NCBI GenBank assembly: GCA_035507035.1
Contig: DATJOJ010000022.1
Span: 20,084-84,083, forward strand
DNA: 64,000 nt
Reading direction: 5' to 3'
Origin: DATJOJ01 sp035507035
GTDB lineage: Bacteria; Acidobacteriota; Terriglobia; Terriglobales; Acidobacteriaceae
Part shown: piece after piece, positions 42,177 to 50,745 of the stretch
Position numbering within the stretch: the first letter of the stretch is position 1
Layout: every line of letters starts with the position of its first letter
Notes under the pieces: model-generated
Seen by the model: the letters and a program-made list of their open reading frames with translations, nothing else
Databases searched by the model: none
What the model was told of the DNA's origin: nothing
Program-made: the position numbers and the translations under genes

Positions 42177-43461
42177 CCGATCCGAACCGACCGTGATCCC
42201 GTTCATTTTTGCCGAAGCTGAAACCGAAACAGCAGTGGCCGAACCTCAGGCAGAGCCTACCATCACAGAAGCCTACAATGCCGAGCACGAAGGCGTAGAA
42301 GCCACGTCGAAAAAGAACCGCAAAGAAGAAAGCGGCCGGAATACCACGTTGGCCGCCGAGGAGGCCACGGCCCGCTCGCTAGCCGAGACGGAGCGCAAAG
42401 CCCCACGGCGCCGCGAACAGACCTTACAGGAAGCCCATGATGGTGTAATTCCTGAGGAAGAAGCCGACCTCGGTGCAGACAATATTCCCGAGGACTTGCA
42501 GGAATTCGACCCCGACGACCTCGCGGCGGCGATGATGCGATTGGGATTAGAAGATGCCGACCTTGAGGACCCGCGATGGGTCAAAGCGCTCAGGATGGCA
42601 CTCGAAAACCAAACGGGCGAAGACGAGACCGAGGAAGAGGAGACCGAGGAAACGGAAGAGGCGAAGCCCGAAGAGAAACCAGCCGCAGCCAATCCAGACG
42701 CGAAGTCCAAACTTGCCGACCTGACGCCAGAAGAAAAGCAGGTGATGCAAGCGCATATCGAGCAGGTTTATCAGAGGGCGAAACAGGTAAACAACGGGAT
42801 TTACCACGAACATTTTTGCTCGTCCTTAGCCAAGGCACTGGAATGCCCTCCCGAGGAAATGGGGCGCCTCAATGATGTCGTAGAGATTTTGGAGTATGGT
42901 GCCCAGAACCTCCTCCAAACCGCATTACCGGGCCTCGTGACCGAATATATGCAGGCCAATTTTGCGCCGCAGTTCGGAGCGATTCTGGAAAGTTATGCAC
43001 CTGGCTTGGCCGACAGCTTCCGGACCGCAACGGTCGAGAACACCTGGCATGACGTGTGCGACATGGAAGAGTTTAAGGACGCCCATCTGCCTCGATTCGG
43101 CACGCCGGAATTTCAGGAGGCCGCGCAAAAGGTTCACGCTGCGAATCCGTGGCTCAATGACTTTGACCCAAAGGGGCCTGACGGGAAACTTTTGCCAGTC
43201 TTAGAAGCCCTGCGAGTCCGGGCTGTAGTCACGGCAAGATTGCTAGCCGGAGAGCGCATGTCGCCAAAAGTGATGGCGGAGAGAATTGCCGACGCAGTGG
43301 AAACGGGCAGGAAGAGCGCTGAGCGCAGCACGCGCCGCGTTTCTGCCTCGCGAGTCCTGAGAGGCGGAAGAACTGCCGGCGAGTTGGGTAAATCCGAAGG
43401 AGGCGAGCGTGAGTCACTCATGGACGCGTGGCGCCGTGGCGGCGGAGGAGGTGCGCTGTGA
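42163..43461 (+). CDS. Acidic scaffold-like protein
   Basis: 432 aa. The N-terminal half is low-complexity and strongly acidic (GEDETEEEETEETEEAKPEE); the C-terminal half has PEFQEAAQKVHAANPWLNDF, DPKGPDGKLLPVLEALRVRA and a basic tail (STRRVSASRVLRGGRTAGEL) ending in LMDAWRRGGGGGAL. Acidic, Glu-rich middle plus basic C-terminal helix is the layout of phage scaffolding proteins, and the gene lies among virion-type genes. By-eye inference; an alternative is a structural-core protein. Confidence 0.45.
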   Translation: MLRSDRSEPTVIPFIFAEAETETAVAEPQAEPTITEAYNAEHEGVEATSKKNRKEESGRNTTLAAEEATARSLAETERKAPRRREQTLQEAHDGVIPEEEADLGADNIPEDLQEFDPDDLAAAMMRLGLEDADLEDPRWVKALRMALENQTGEDETEEEETEETEEAKPEEKPAAANPDAKSKLADLTPEEKQVMQAHIEQVYQRAKQVNNGIYHEHFCSSLAKALECPPEEMGRLNDVVEILEYGAQNLLQTALPGLVTEYMQANFAPQFGAILESYAPGLADSFRTATVENTWHDVCDMEEFKDAHLPRFGTPEFQEAAQKVHAANPWLNDFDPKGPDGKLLPVLEALRVRAVVTARLLAGERMSPKVMAERIADAVETGRKSAERSTRRVSASRVLRGGRTAGELGKSEGGERESLMDAWRRGGGGGAL

Positions 43462-43703
43462 TTAAAACACCCGAGGAAACACTCTTGCAGATTCGCGTCG
43501 AATGTGAGCGCCTAATCAATGACGGCACGTATGCGCTGGAGTTCCCGCTCACTACAGAGGACGAAGAAACGGACTCGGCCGAGGCCCGGACTGGCTTGGA
43601 AAGGGCAGTCAGCGCGGCCAAGGTACTTCTGGCTTACCTTGATGCCAGTTACGACTTTGTCGCCGGCTCAGCCGAGCCAAAGGAGGGAATATGCCTCGGA
43701 TAG
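43458..43703 (+). CDS. Small hypothetical protein
   Basis: 81 aa from GTG 43458 (GGAGGAGG upstream), overlapping the preceding stop. Acidic with YALEFPLTTEDEETDSAEA and a helical SAAKVLLAYLDASYDFV. Same operon; unknown function. Confidence 0.6.
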   Translation: MIKTPEETLLQIRVECERLINDGTYALEFPLTTEDEETDSAEARTGLERAVSAAKVLLAYLDASYDFVAGSAEPKEGICLG

Positions 43704-43939
43704 CGGCTGGCATCGAGCCTACCGAGAGGGATGCTGCCTTCGCGATCAACGACCTCGCAAACCAAATACAGGTCTTGTGTTACTACCTGAGCGAAGAAAA
43801 CATCGCTCAAGGGACAATTCGGGCTTGCTGTAAGGCGTATCGCGTGCTGAAACCAATCGTTCTCTCTTACTACGGTGACAACCACACTCTTGTCTGGGAT
43901 GCGCCCACATATAAATTTGCAAAGGCAAAACGATGCTGA
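43691..43939 (+). CDS. Small hypothetical protein
   Basis: 82 aa; GGAGGG 4-5 bp before the ATG, overlapping the previous gene by 13 bp. Contains FAINDLANQIQVLCYYLSEE and YGDNHTLVWDAPTYKF. No family recognised. Confidence 0.6.
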   Translation: MPRIAAGIEPTERDAAFAINDLANQIQVLCYYLSEENIAQGTIRACCKAYRVLKPIVLSYYGDNHTLVWDAPTYKFAKAKRC

Positions 43940-44244
43940 AAACATTTCTCATTCCTGAGCAGGGACTGAACGCGATGTACGCAAACGGCACGAGACATCT
44001 GGTTATCGCCAAAGGTCTGTACAGCACAAGCGATCCCGAGCAGCAGATTTTCTTGCGTTATTACCCTGGCATCACTTTGATTTCTACGGAACCGGACCAA
44101 CCGAAGAGAATGCCTGACAATGCGTTCCCGCCAGTGCAGCCGGTGATTGTGACCAACACCCCAGGCCTACAGATGAAGGAAAAGCAGACTCCTACCAGTG
44201 GGAGAATCACCGCGGGGAAGAGTTACGAAAATGAACTCTCTTAA
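43933..44244 (+). CDS. Small hypothetical protein
   Basis: 103 aa, overlapping both neighbours by a few bases. Beta-rich N-terminus (LKTFLIPEQGLNAMYANG, FLRYYPGITLISTEP) and a Pro-rich tail. No family recognised; position suggests the same transcript as the virion-like genes. Confidence 0.6.
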   Translation: MLKTFLIPEQGLNAMYANGTRHLVIAKGLYSTSDPEQQIFLRYYPGITLISTEPDQPKRMPDNAFPPVQPVIVTNTPGLQMKEKQTPTSGRITAGKSYENELS

Positions 44245-44488
44245 TGATGCGGGACTTGAGCCATTCTCTTCTGCTCAAGATACCGCGAGGTTCTTGTGCA
44301 TCAGTCGTCGGCATCTGCTCGTGATGGCTCGCCGCGGAATGCCGGGCGCCTACAGCCTGGGGACGGGTTCTACGCGGAAGTTGTGGGTGTTCCGTCTGTC
44401 TGAAGTTTCTCAGGGGATCGTCGGGGATAATCACAGCAAACCAACATTCCGGCGCGATAGAATGGCGTCGGCAGTCCCCGCTGAATAG
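44231..44488 (+). CDS. AlpA/MerR-type excisionase-like protein
   Basis: 85 aa from ATG 44231, overlapping the preceding gene. Contains the winged-helix pattern FSSAQDTARFLCISRRHLLV, then MARRGMPGAYSLGTGSTRK and LWVFRLSEV of AlpA-like regulators/excisionases (the wing plus Arg/Lys region). It lies 11 bp before the integrase, as expected for an excision/integration switch. In P4-type satellites AlpA (Vis) activates the integrase; analogy only. Confidence 0.7.
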   Translation: MNSLNDAGLEPFSSAQDTARFLCISRRHLLVMARRGMPGAYSLGTGSTRKLWVFRLSEVSQGIVGDNHSKPTFRRDRMASAVPAE

Positions 44489-44499
44489 GAGAGAGGGCT

Positions 44500-45678
44500 A
44501 TGGCCTATCAGCAGGGATCTTTAAGAAAGGCGTACCGCAAGGCCGGAGATGTTTGGTTACTGCGGTACAGAACGACTAAGCCGGACGGCACTCGCGTGGA
44601 AAATACCATCACGGTCGGACCTGTTTCAAAATTTAAGAACGAGTCTGACGCACGGCGCGAGGCAGCGAGGTTGGGTTTACTCGCCGAGATCAACGCCGAA
44701 GTTCAGACGAGGCGCATTGCGTTCGAGGCGCTCGCTGAGCACTACCTAAAGGCTGACTTCGGCGATGGCGCCGTTCGGAAGAAGTCAGCAACGACAATCC
44801 CAATTGTCCAACATTACGTTCGCGACTACCTCGTTCCAAGGTGGAAAGACGCGGTCGCGGAAGAAGTTAAACCTTACGAAATTCAACTCTGGCTGCTGTC
44901 GCTAAACACTCGCGCCGAAGACCCCTTGGCGTGGCCAACGATCGCAAAGATAAAGGCGATCATGAACCGCGTCTATAAGGTCGGAATGCTTCACGATCTG
45001 GTCTCAAAAAACCCTGTGCAATGTGTCGAAACCCAGAGTAAGTCCAATTACCGGGCGATCGACATAACCCCTCAGCAAACGCTGGCCATCTTGCAGCGGA
45101 TGAAGAGCCAATTGCATTACGCTCTGGTGCTCACTTGCGCCGCGACGGCGCTCCGGGCATCAGAACTTCTGTCCTTGCGCTGGTCGGACATCCTCTGGAA
45201 TGAAGACCGTATCCAGGTTTCAAAGCGATGGGCCAAGGGTGCAGACGGGGAAACCAAGACCGAGGCATCGGACGCCTATGTCCCGCTCCATTCATTATTG
45301 GCTGGACATTTGCGAGAGTGGAAACGCCAGACGCCACACCCGAAGGAGACAGACTTTGTCTTTCCTTCACTCACGGCAAATGGGAGGGTGCCTATGTGGG
45401 CGTGCAATTTCGTGGCCGACTATCTACGACCGGCCGCGATCGCCGCTGGCGTAGACATTCCAACTGGCAAGCGGTTCGGATTGCATAACCTTCGTCACAG
45501 CCTATCGAATTGGCTGATAACGAAGAGCAAGACTGATCCAAAAACCGTGCAAGAACTTCTGCGACACGCTAATGTCCGGACTACGCTCCAACTGTACGCG
45601 CGGTCAGACAGCACCGAAACACGCGCGGCACAGGGCGTGTTCCTTGACGCGGTGGGGATTTCGCAGGCCACTGCCTGA
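44500..45678 (+). CDS. int: Tyrosine recombinase (phage-type integrase)
   Basis: 392 aa with AGGAGAG ribosome site. N-terminal arm-binding and core-binding regions, then the catalytic domain with the full RHRHY set: Arg in TALRASELLSLRWSDI, His/Arg in LHNLRHSLSNWL, His in LLRHANVRTTLQLYARSD, with the nucleophile Tyr. Sits 68 bp from the attachment site at the intact tRNA-Asp end, so it is the enzyme that integrated this element. Catalytic residues are intact, so excision should be possible. Confidence 0.95.
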   Translation: MAYQQGSLRKAYRKAGDVWLLRYRTTKPDGTRVENTITVGPVSKFKNESDARREAARLGLLAEINAEVQTRRIAFEALAEHYLKADFGDGAVRKKSATTIPIVQHYVRDYLVPRWKDAVAEEVKPYEIQLWLLSLNTRAEDPLAWPTIAKIKAIMNRVYKVGMLHDLVSKNPVQCVETQSKSNYRAIDITPQQTLAILQRMKSQLHYALVLTCAATALRASELLSLRWSDILWNEDRIQVSKRWAKGADGETKTEASDAYVPLHSLLAGHLREWKRQTPHPKETDFVFPSLTANGRVPMWACNFVADYLRPAAIAAGVDIPTGKRFGLHNLRHSLSNWLITKSKTDPKTVQELLRHANVRTTLQLYARSDSTETRAAQGVFLDAVGISQATA

Positions 45679-45684
45679 AAAGGC

Positions 45685-45705
45685 TGTGGATTGGGTTGTG
45701 GATTG
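45685..45705 (+). repeat. Predicted integrase arm-type sites, right
   Basis: Two TGTGGATTG words 12 bp apart (45685-45693, 45697-45705), the same arrangement as at the left end. They lie 41 bp inside the tRNA-proximal crossover segment, right after the integrase stop. Confidence 0.6.
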
Positions 45706-45745
45706 GATCAATTAAGCCAACATTCCATAAACCGTTTGGAATGAA

Positions 45746-45822
45746 TGGCGGGGACGACGGGACTCGAACCCGCGGCCTCTGCCGTGACAGGGCAGCGTTC
45801 TAACCAACTGAACTACGTCCCC
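45746..45822 (-). tRNA. tRNA-Asp(GTC)
   Basis: 77 nt including an encoded CCA. Cloverleaf is complete: 7-bp acceptor (GGGGACG/CGTCCCC), D arm, anticodon loop CTGTCAC (anticodon GTC), and a canonical T arm with GGTTCGAGTCCC. It is the integration site: positions 45746-45790, its 3' part, are repeated at 30618-30662, and the element sits on the 3' side, so the gene is restored intact. Confidence 0.97.
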
Positions 45823-46113
45823 CCAAACCACACTACTTGACCTTGACACCCTGGTACCACAACTTACCTCAGCTCATGATGCGCGAGGAGAAGGCGGTCA
45901 GCACCGATCCTGCAATGGCGGGTGAACCTGCAAAATAATCTTAACATAGCAAATCGGATGGGGTCGCTCGCGAGCTAAAATCGCGGGCAAAATTCTCCCA
46001 CACATCTTTGGATGTGACTTGCGGAACTGGCATCTTTTTCCCTTAGCCCTGATACTGTGTGTTGATCCTTATCACAATTTGCAACCCGCGAACCGGCGGT
46101 TAAAGCGAATGAA

Positions 46114-46473
46114 ATGAACGACTCGAAATCCAACATCGCCGCTTCGGCTAAGGCAGTGCGACGCTTTCCCCGGTATCCCGCCGATTTTCGCCTTTCCGTT
46201 CAACTCTTCAGGCCGACAGGTTCTATCTCGCTGTGGGGACTTTGCAGCGAACTCGGCGAAGATGGCATCAGCGGCACTCTTACGGGAGAGCTCAACATCG
46301 GCGAAGTCGTCTCAATGGAGATCTCAGTGCCGGCCATCGGTTGTGCTCTGAAACTTCGCGCCATCGTTCGCTATTGCGACGGATTGCGCCACGGCTTCGA
46401 GTTCCTGGCAGTTGAATCGCAGCAGCGCGAGGCGCTTCATCGCATCTGTGTCTTGCTTGCCAACACCCTCTGA
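46114..46473 (+). CDS. PilZ-domain protein
   Basis: 119 aa. The two PilZ elements are visible: the RxxxR-type RRFPRYPADFRLSV at about residues 16-29 and (D/N)xSxxG-like EDGISGTL at about 55-62, followed by beta strands with GFEFLAVESQQREALHRIC. PilZ proteins usually bind cyclic di-GMP and control motility or envelope functions; here it is a stand-alone domain. ATG 46114 chosen. Confidence 0.8.
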   Translation: MNDSKSNIAASAKAVRRFPRYPADFRLSVQLFRPTGSISLWGLCSELGEDGISGTLTGELNIGEVVSMEISVPAIGCALKLRAIVRYCDGLRHGFEFLAVESQQREALHRICVLLANTL

Positions 46474-46628
46474 TCCATACTTCAGCTCCCACGAATTTAA
46501 ACACCCTAAGAGGATCGATCTTTACAAAAATGTGAAGTTTGCAGGGCAACTCTTAGGAGTTTTATTCCGTCTTGTTCGGAGTGGGGAGCTCCCAAACTGT
46601 TTTCGCATCACGACCAAAGGCCTGACAC

Positions 46629-46659
46629 TTGGACGGTCTCCACAGCACTACCGTATAAT
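46629..46659 (+). promoter_or_regulatory. Candidate promoter at bamA
   Basis: Exact TATAAT at 46654-46659 with TTGGAC at 46629-46634 (19-bp spacer, long). It overlaps the TTG at 46659, so if used, translation must begin downstream of that codon. Confidence 0.45.
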
Positions 46660-49607
46660 TGCCGTTTTCCATACTCCCACTGACTGAGGTAGAGGAGATT
46701 TTTCGCTCTTATCAGGATTGCCCTGCCGCGCTCAATCGCGCGCACGGATGGGGCTCGCACGACCCCATCCCCAGGGGCCGATGCCGTTCATTCTTCAAAG
46801 CTTGGCGCGTCCTCCGCGGCCCCTTGCAGCTTCTGTTCCTGGTCGCCCTCTTGCTTTCCTCCTTGGTTAACGGCCAACAGGAACTCATTGCCGGAATCCA
46901 GGTGCACGGCAACCGCCGCATCCCGGCAGATACGATTCGGGCTCGCATCTTCAGCCGGCCCGGAGACGTCTACGACGAAGCTGCTTTAGAACGCGACTTT
47001 AACTCTCTGTGGAACACCGGCTATTTCGAAGATATTCGCTTCGAGCGCGAAGAAAGCCCCAAAGGCTGGATCATCCACATTTATGTTAAGGAACGTCCAA
47101 CCATTCGTGAGATTAACTATGAAGGGTTGAACTCGGTCTCCAAGAGCGATGTGCTCGACCGCTTTAAGGACGCCAAGGTTGGTTTGTCAGTGGAAAGCCA
47201 GTACGATCCCACCAAAGTGAAGAAAGCAGAAGTTACCATTCGGCAACTGCTTTCTGAGCATGGCCGGCAGTTTTCCACCGTGCGCACCGAGGTTCGCCCC
47301 ATCCCGCCAGCCGCAGTCAGCATCACCTTCGTCGTCAAGGAAGGTCCCAAGGTAAAGGTCGGCAAGATTACGTTCACTGGCAATGAGCACGTCAAGAGCC
47401 GCATTCTGCGCAATGCCATGAAGAACTTGAAGCCAATCGGCATTCCGCATTCGATATTCCTGGAGAACCTATTTTCCAAGACCTACGACGCCACCAAGCT
47501 TGATGAAGATACCGAGCGCGTGCGCGCTGAATTCCAGAACCGTGGCTACTTCAAGGCGTTGGTCAACGAGCCTAAGACTGTCATCCACGACACCGGTCAC
47601 AAAGGCTTTCATATTCCTCTGCTCCAAAAAGGCCCCGGCAAGGCCGTCGACATCACCATGCCCATCGAGGAAGGCGAGAAATACCGTTTGGGTGAAATCA
47701 CGTTTAAAGGCAACAAAGCGGTCACAAACACGACCGCCTTGCGCAGCCTGTTCCCGATCAAGGATGGCGATGTCTTCGACCGCAGCAAAATCGCCAAGGG
47801 CCTTGAAGCCCTCGGCAAGGCCTACGGCCAGCTCGGTTACATCAACTTCACCTCGGTGCCTGAAACGCGGTTTGATGAGGACAAGAAGCTCATCTACATC
47901 GATCTTGATCTGGATGAGGGCAAGCAGTTCTACGTGCGCCGCATCGAGTTCCAGGGCAACACGACCACGCGTGACAAAGTCATTCGCCGTGAAATTCTGC
48001 TTGAGGAAGGCCAGATTTACAATCAGCAGCTATGGGAATTGAGTTTGCAGCGCCTGAACCAGTTAGGGTTCTTCGACAATCTCAAGCCCGACGATCCCAG
48101 TACCACCGAGCGTCACTTGAACGAGAAAGAAGGTACCGTGGACCTGCTGCTCAAAGTCAAGGAAAAGGGCAAGAACAGTATTTCGTTGAGCGGCGGCGTG
48201 AGCGGACTCGCAGGCACATTCATCGGCTTGGGATATAGCACCAACAACTTCCTGGGCCGCGGCGAAACTTTCAGCATTCAGGCGAATATCGGCAGCTTCG
48301 AACGAAGTATCACCTTTGGCTTTACCGAACCTTATTTCATGGACCGGCCCATGTCGTTGGGCTTCTCAGTTTATTTCACAAAATTTAACTTCGATCAGGC
48401 GCGTCAAGCCGCGCTGTATACCGGACAGGAAGTAAATCTTCCGTCAGCTTTGCAAGAGAATCTGCAGAATTACACGCAATCCAGCAAAGGCTTTACCATC
48501 AGCACAGCGTACACTCCCCGGCGGTCATTCCGGCATTTTGGATTGTCGTATCAGTTGGACGATTCCTCAATCGTAGCTCTCACCACTGCCTCCCAAACTC
48601 TGTTCAATTTCCTGGCGTTCAGCGGAATCAGCGGCCCCAACGCCTTAAACGGCATCATCACCAGCAAAATCACTCCCAGTTACAGCAAGAGCACGCTCGA
48701 CCGCGCTCTGTTTCCTCACAGCGGTACCAGCGTTTACGCCGGATTAGAAGTGGCCGGCCTCGGCGGCACCGTACGGACCGTTCGTCCAGTCGCAGAATAC
48801 AAACATTTCATTCCTGTGCAGAAGCGACGCAACACCATCGGATACCGCATCACCGGATCGTTCTTGACCGGCTACGGTGGCCTGGTTCCCCCGCCATTTC
48901 AACGCTTATACGATGGCGGCGAGAACGATCTGCGAGGTTTCGATATCCGCACCATATCGCCGGTCGCCTTCTTGCCCACGACTACCAACACTCCATTGCG
49001 CAATCCGGATGGAACGATTGTCCCCAAGAATCCGGCCAATCCGCTGCAAGGAAACTACACAATTCCAATCCCGGTAAACCAGATCGTGTTTCCGGGCGGC
49101 GACTTGAGCATCGTGAGCAACCTCGAATATCGCTATACCATCGCCGGTCCCGTAAGTCTCGCCCCGTTCATCGATACCGGCGTCGAACCCATTCTGCGCG
49201 ATTCACAACTGAAGATCACCAGCACCCAACTCAACTTGCTTGACAGCACAATCTTCGGTTGCCCATCGCTGGGCATCGGCTTCGCCTGTCAGGGCGGTAC
49301 GACGCAGACTTTTTCCCAATTCTTGAAACCGCTCGGCAGCACGAATTGGGTTCCGCGCATGTCCACCGGCCTGGAACTGCAAGTGTTTCTGCCTGTGATC
49401 AACGCCCCTTTCCGCATTTATTACGCCTACAACCCGCTGCGTCTCGACGAGATCGTCAACTCGCCTATTCCCATTACCCGCAGCATGTTCCCGGCGGGCG
49501 CAGCCGGTGATTACACCTTCCAGGTAGCCAAAAACGCCTACGGGCCGCCATATCAGCTGCGCGAACCGCGCAAGACTTTCCGCTTTACCGTGGCCACAAC
49601 CTTCTAG
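46659..49607 (+). CDS. bamA: Outer-membrane protein assembly factor BamA
   Basis: Inserts beta-barrel proteins into the outer membrane. Frame of up to 982 aa; the hydrophobic signal (LQLLFLVALLLSSLVNG-QQ) starts about residue 56. Five POTRA-like units follow (LIAGIQVHGNRRIPADTIRA; PTIREINYEGLNSVSKSDVL; KVGKITFTGNEHVKSRILRN; LGEITFKGNKAV; YVRRIEFQGNTTTRDKVI), then the 16-stranded barrel with the lid-lock motif NDLRGFDIR and a C-terminal strand ending Phe. The start is unsure: the only clean in-frame upstream codons are TTG 46659, which lies in a TATAAT, and CTG 46680. Followed by skp. Confidence 0.93.
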   Translation: MPFSILPLTEVEEIFRSYQDCPAALNRAHGWGSHDPIPRGRCRSFFKAWRVLRGPLQLLFLVALLLSSLVNGQQELIAGIQVHGNRRIPADTIRARIFSRPGDVYDEAALERDFNSLWNTGYFEDIRFEREESPKGWIIHIYVKERPTIREINYEGLNSVSKSDVLDRFKDAKVGLSVESQYDPTKVKKAEVTIRQLLSEHGRQFSTVRTEVRPIPPAAVSITFVVKEGPKVKVGKITFTGNEHVKSRILRNAMKNLKPIGIPHSIFLENLFSKTYDATKLDEDTERVRAEFQNRGYFKALVNEPKTVIHDTGHKGFHIPLLQKGPGKAVDITMPIEEGEKYRLGEITFKGNKAVTNTTALRSLFPIKDGDVFDRSKIAKGLEALGKAYGQLGYINFTSVPETRFDEDKKLIYIDLDLDEGKQFYVRRIEFQGNTTTRDKVIRREILLEEGQIYNQQLWELSLQRLNQLGFFDNLKPDDPSTTERHLNEKEGTVDLLLKVKEKGKNSISLSGGVSGLAGTFIGLGYSTNNFLGRGETFSIQANIGSFERSITFGFTEPYFMDRPMSLGFSVYFTKFNFDQARQAALYTGQEVNLPSALQENLQNYTQSSKGFTISTAYTPRRSFRHFGLSYQLDDSSIVALTTASQTLFNFLAFSGISGPNALNGIITSKITPSYSKSTLDRALFPHSGTSVYAGLEVAGLGGTVRTVRPVAEYKHFIPVQKRRNTIGYRITGSFLTGYGGLVPPPFQRLYDGGENDLRGFDIRTISPVAFLPTTTNTPLRNPDGTIVPKNPANPLQGNYTIPIPVNQIVFPGGDLSIVSNLEYRYTIAGPVSLAPFIDTGVEPILRDSQLKITSTQLNLLDSTIFGCPSLGIGFACQGGTTQTFSQFLKPLGSTNWVPRMSTGLELQVFLPVINAPFRIYYAYNPLRLDEIVNSPIPITRSMFPAGAAGDYTFQVAKNAYGPPYQLREPRKTFRFTVATTF

Positions 49608-49838
49608 TTGTAAGTTGGCAACCTCGCGTTGACGCTGGGAAAGAGGATTCCTATAATGACTTATCGGCACGCGGACAATTCACAGTTGCGAGTGGGGTTC
49701 TTGCTGGCAGCTTTCGGTGTAAGATGATGGGCTTGTAGCCTGCCTTCCTGTTGTGAAATTTGCCTAGCAGCGCCGCTGTGCGGTAAGAAGATCTGAAAAT
49801 TCTCAGAAAAGGGTCTTAAGGAGTACAAGACTAACCTC

Positions 49839-50555
49839 ATGACAATCAAGTTTTCCCCGTGGTTTCTGGCCATCGCATTGGCTCTTCCTGTTACGGCGTC
49901 GGCGCAAACCGGCAGCACGAACGCACCTTTACCCGCAGCTCCCAGCGCCGCCAATTCAGCTGCTGCCAACACTGCCGACCCTGTACCCACAGGCGGAGTT
50001 CGCGTCGGCACCATCAATATCGAGCAGGCCATCTTCGCCAGCAACGAGGGCCAGCGCGACTTCGACGCCCTCAGCAAGAAGCTCGAGCCCAAGCAGACTG
50101 AGCTGAAGAGCATGAATGACGAAGTCGAGAGCTTGAAGAAACAGCTCAACAACGACAAGCTCACCGAAGATGCCCGTGCCACTCTGGTGAAGCAGATTGA
50201 GCAAAAACAAAAAGCGTTGGAGCGCTCTGTGCAGGATGCTCGCGACGACGCGCAAAATCAGCAGAACGAGATCGCGCAGCGCATCCTGCAAAAGATGGCC
50301 CCCATCATCGTGAAATACGCTGGCGACAAGGGATTCGGCCTGATCATGGACACTTCGAACCCCTGGCCGCAGGGACCGGTGCTCTGGGCGGGACCGTCTG
50401 TCGATATCACCAAGCCTATCGTCGACGCCTACAACATCCAGTCGGGCGTGCCCGCTCCGGCACGACCGACAACCCCTCCGAAGTCGGGTTCGAGTACTGG
50501 CGCCAAGCCTTCGGCTCCGTCGGCTAGCAAGCCGAGCGCACCACCGAAACAGTAG
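49839..50555 (+). CDS. OmpH/Skp-family periplasmic chaperone
   Basis: 238 aa with a signal peptide (FSPWFLAIALALPVTASA-Q). After a Pro/Ala-rich linker the Skp-like fold starts with VRVGTINIEQAIFASNEGQ and a long coiled coil (~80-150, KKLEPKQTELKSMNDEVESL), then GFGLIMDTSNPW. The C-terminal Pro/Ser/Lys-rich tail is unusual for Skp and may be disordered. Position after bamA fits a role in outer-membrane protein delivery. Confidence 0.8.
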   Translation: MTIKFSPWFLAIALALPVTASAQTGSTNAPLPAAPSAANSAAANTADPVPTGGVRVGTINIEQAIFASNEGQRDFDALSKKLEPKQTELKSMNDEVESLKKQLNNDKLTEDARATLVKQIEQKQKALERSVQDARDDAQNQQNEIAQRILQKMAPIIVKYAGDKGFGLIMDTSNPWPQGPVLWAGPSVDITKPIVDAYNIQSGVPAPARPTTPPKSGSSTGAKPSAPSASKPSAPPKQ

Positions 50556-50584
50556 CGACACTGCAGTCTGACAAAATGTTCCAC

Positions 50585-50609
50585 AAAGCCGCGTAAATCG
50601 CGGCTTTTT
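50585..50609 (+). terminator. Strong intrinsic terminator
   Basis: AAAGCCGCG (50585-50593), loop TAAAT, CGCGGCTTT (50599-50607) followed by a T-run. It ends the bamA-skp transcript. Confidence 0.9.
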
Positions 50610-50630
50610 ATTTCCCGGGACTCCACCCTG

Positions 50631-50678
50631 ACCTGTCATCTCGAGCGCAGCAGAGAGACCTGCTGTTCATCCACATGG
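50631..50678. repeat. Dispersed intergenic repeat, copy 2
   Basis: Shares the framework of the 22779-22857 element: ACCTGTCAT, GAGCGCAGC, AGAGACCTGCTGTTC, ACATGG. It lacks the long hairpin of copy 1. Lies between the skp terminator and alr. Confidence 0.55.
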
Positions 50679-50731
50679 CAAGCGCTCGCCCCGTAGCACA
50701 GTCGTAACCTGATCCCTCCATCTCTCCCCGC

Positions 50732-50737
50732 TATAAT
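50732..50737 (+). promoter_or_regulatory. -10 box of alr, likely leaderless transcript
   Basis: Exact TATAAT, only 8 bp before the GTG start at 50746, so the first transcribed base should fall at or within about two bases of the start codon. No ribosome site fits before the GTG and no good -35 is seen. Confidence 0.5.
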
Positions 50738-50745
50738 CAACCCGA

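Larger units (their letters stand above)
30618..45790. mobile_element. Integrated element in tRNA-Asp (satellite-like or reduced prophage)
   Basis: Bounded by 45-bp identical direct repeats of the tRNA 3' end; repeat-to-repeat distance is 15,128 bp. Contents left to right: small genes, replication-initiator-like gene with internal iterons, prohead-protease-like gene, MqsR/MqsA, a lone reverse-strand membrane protein, an overlapped forward operon with ejection-like and scaffold-like proteins, AlpA-like gene, tyrosine integrase. All but one gene are on the plus strand. No portal, large terminase, major capsid, tail, or lysis gene is recognisable. Size and content fit a phage satellite; a decayed podovirus-like prophage is the alternative. 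Confidence 0.9.
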
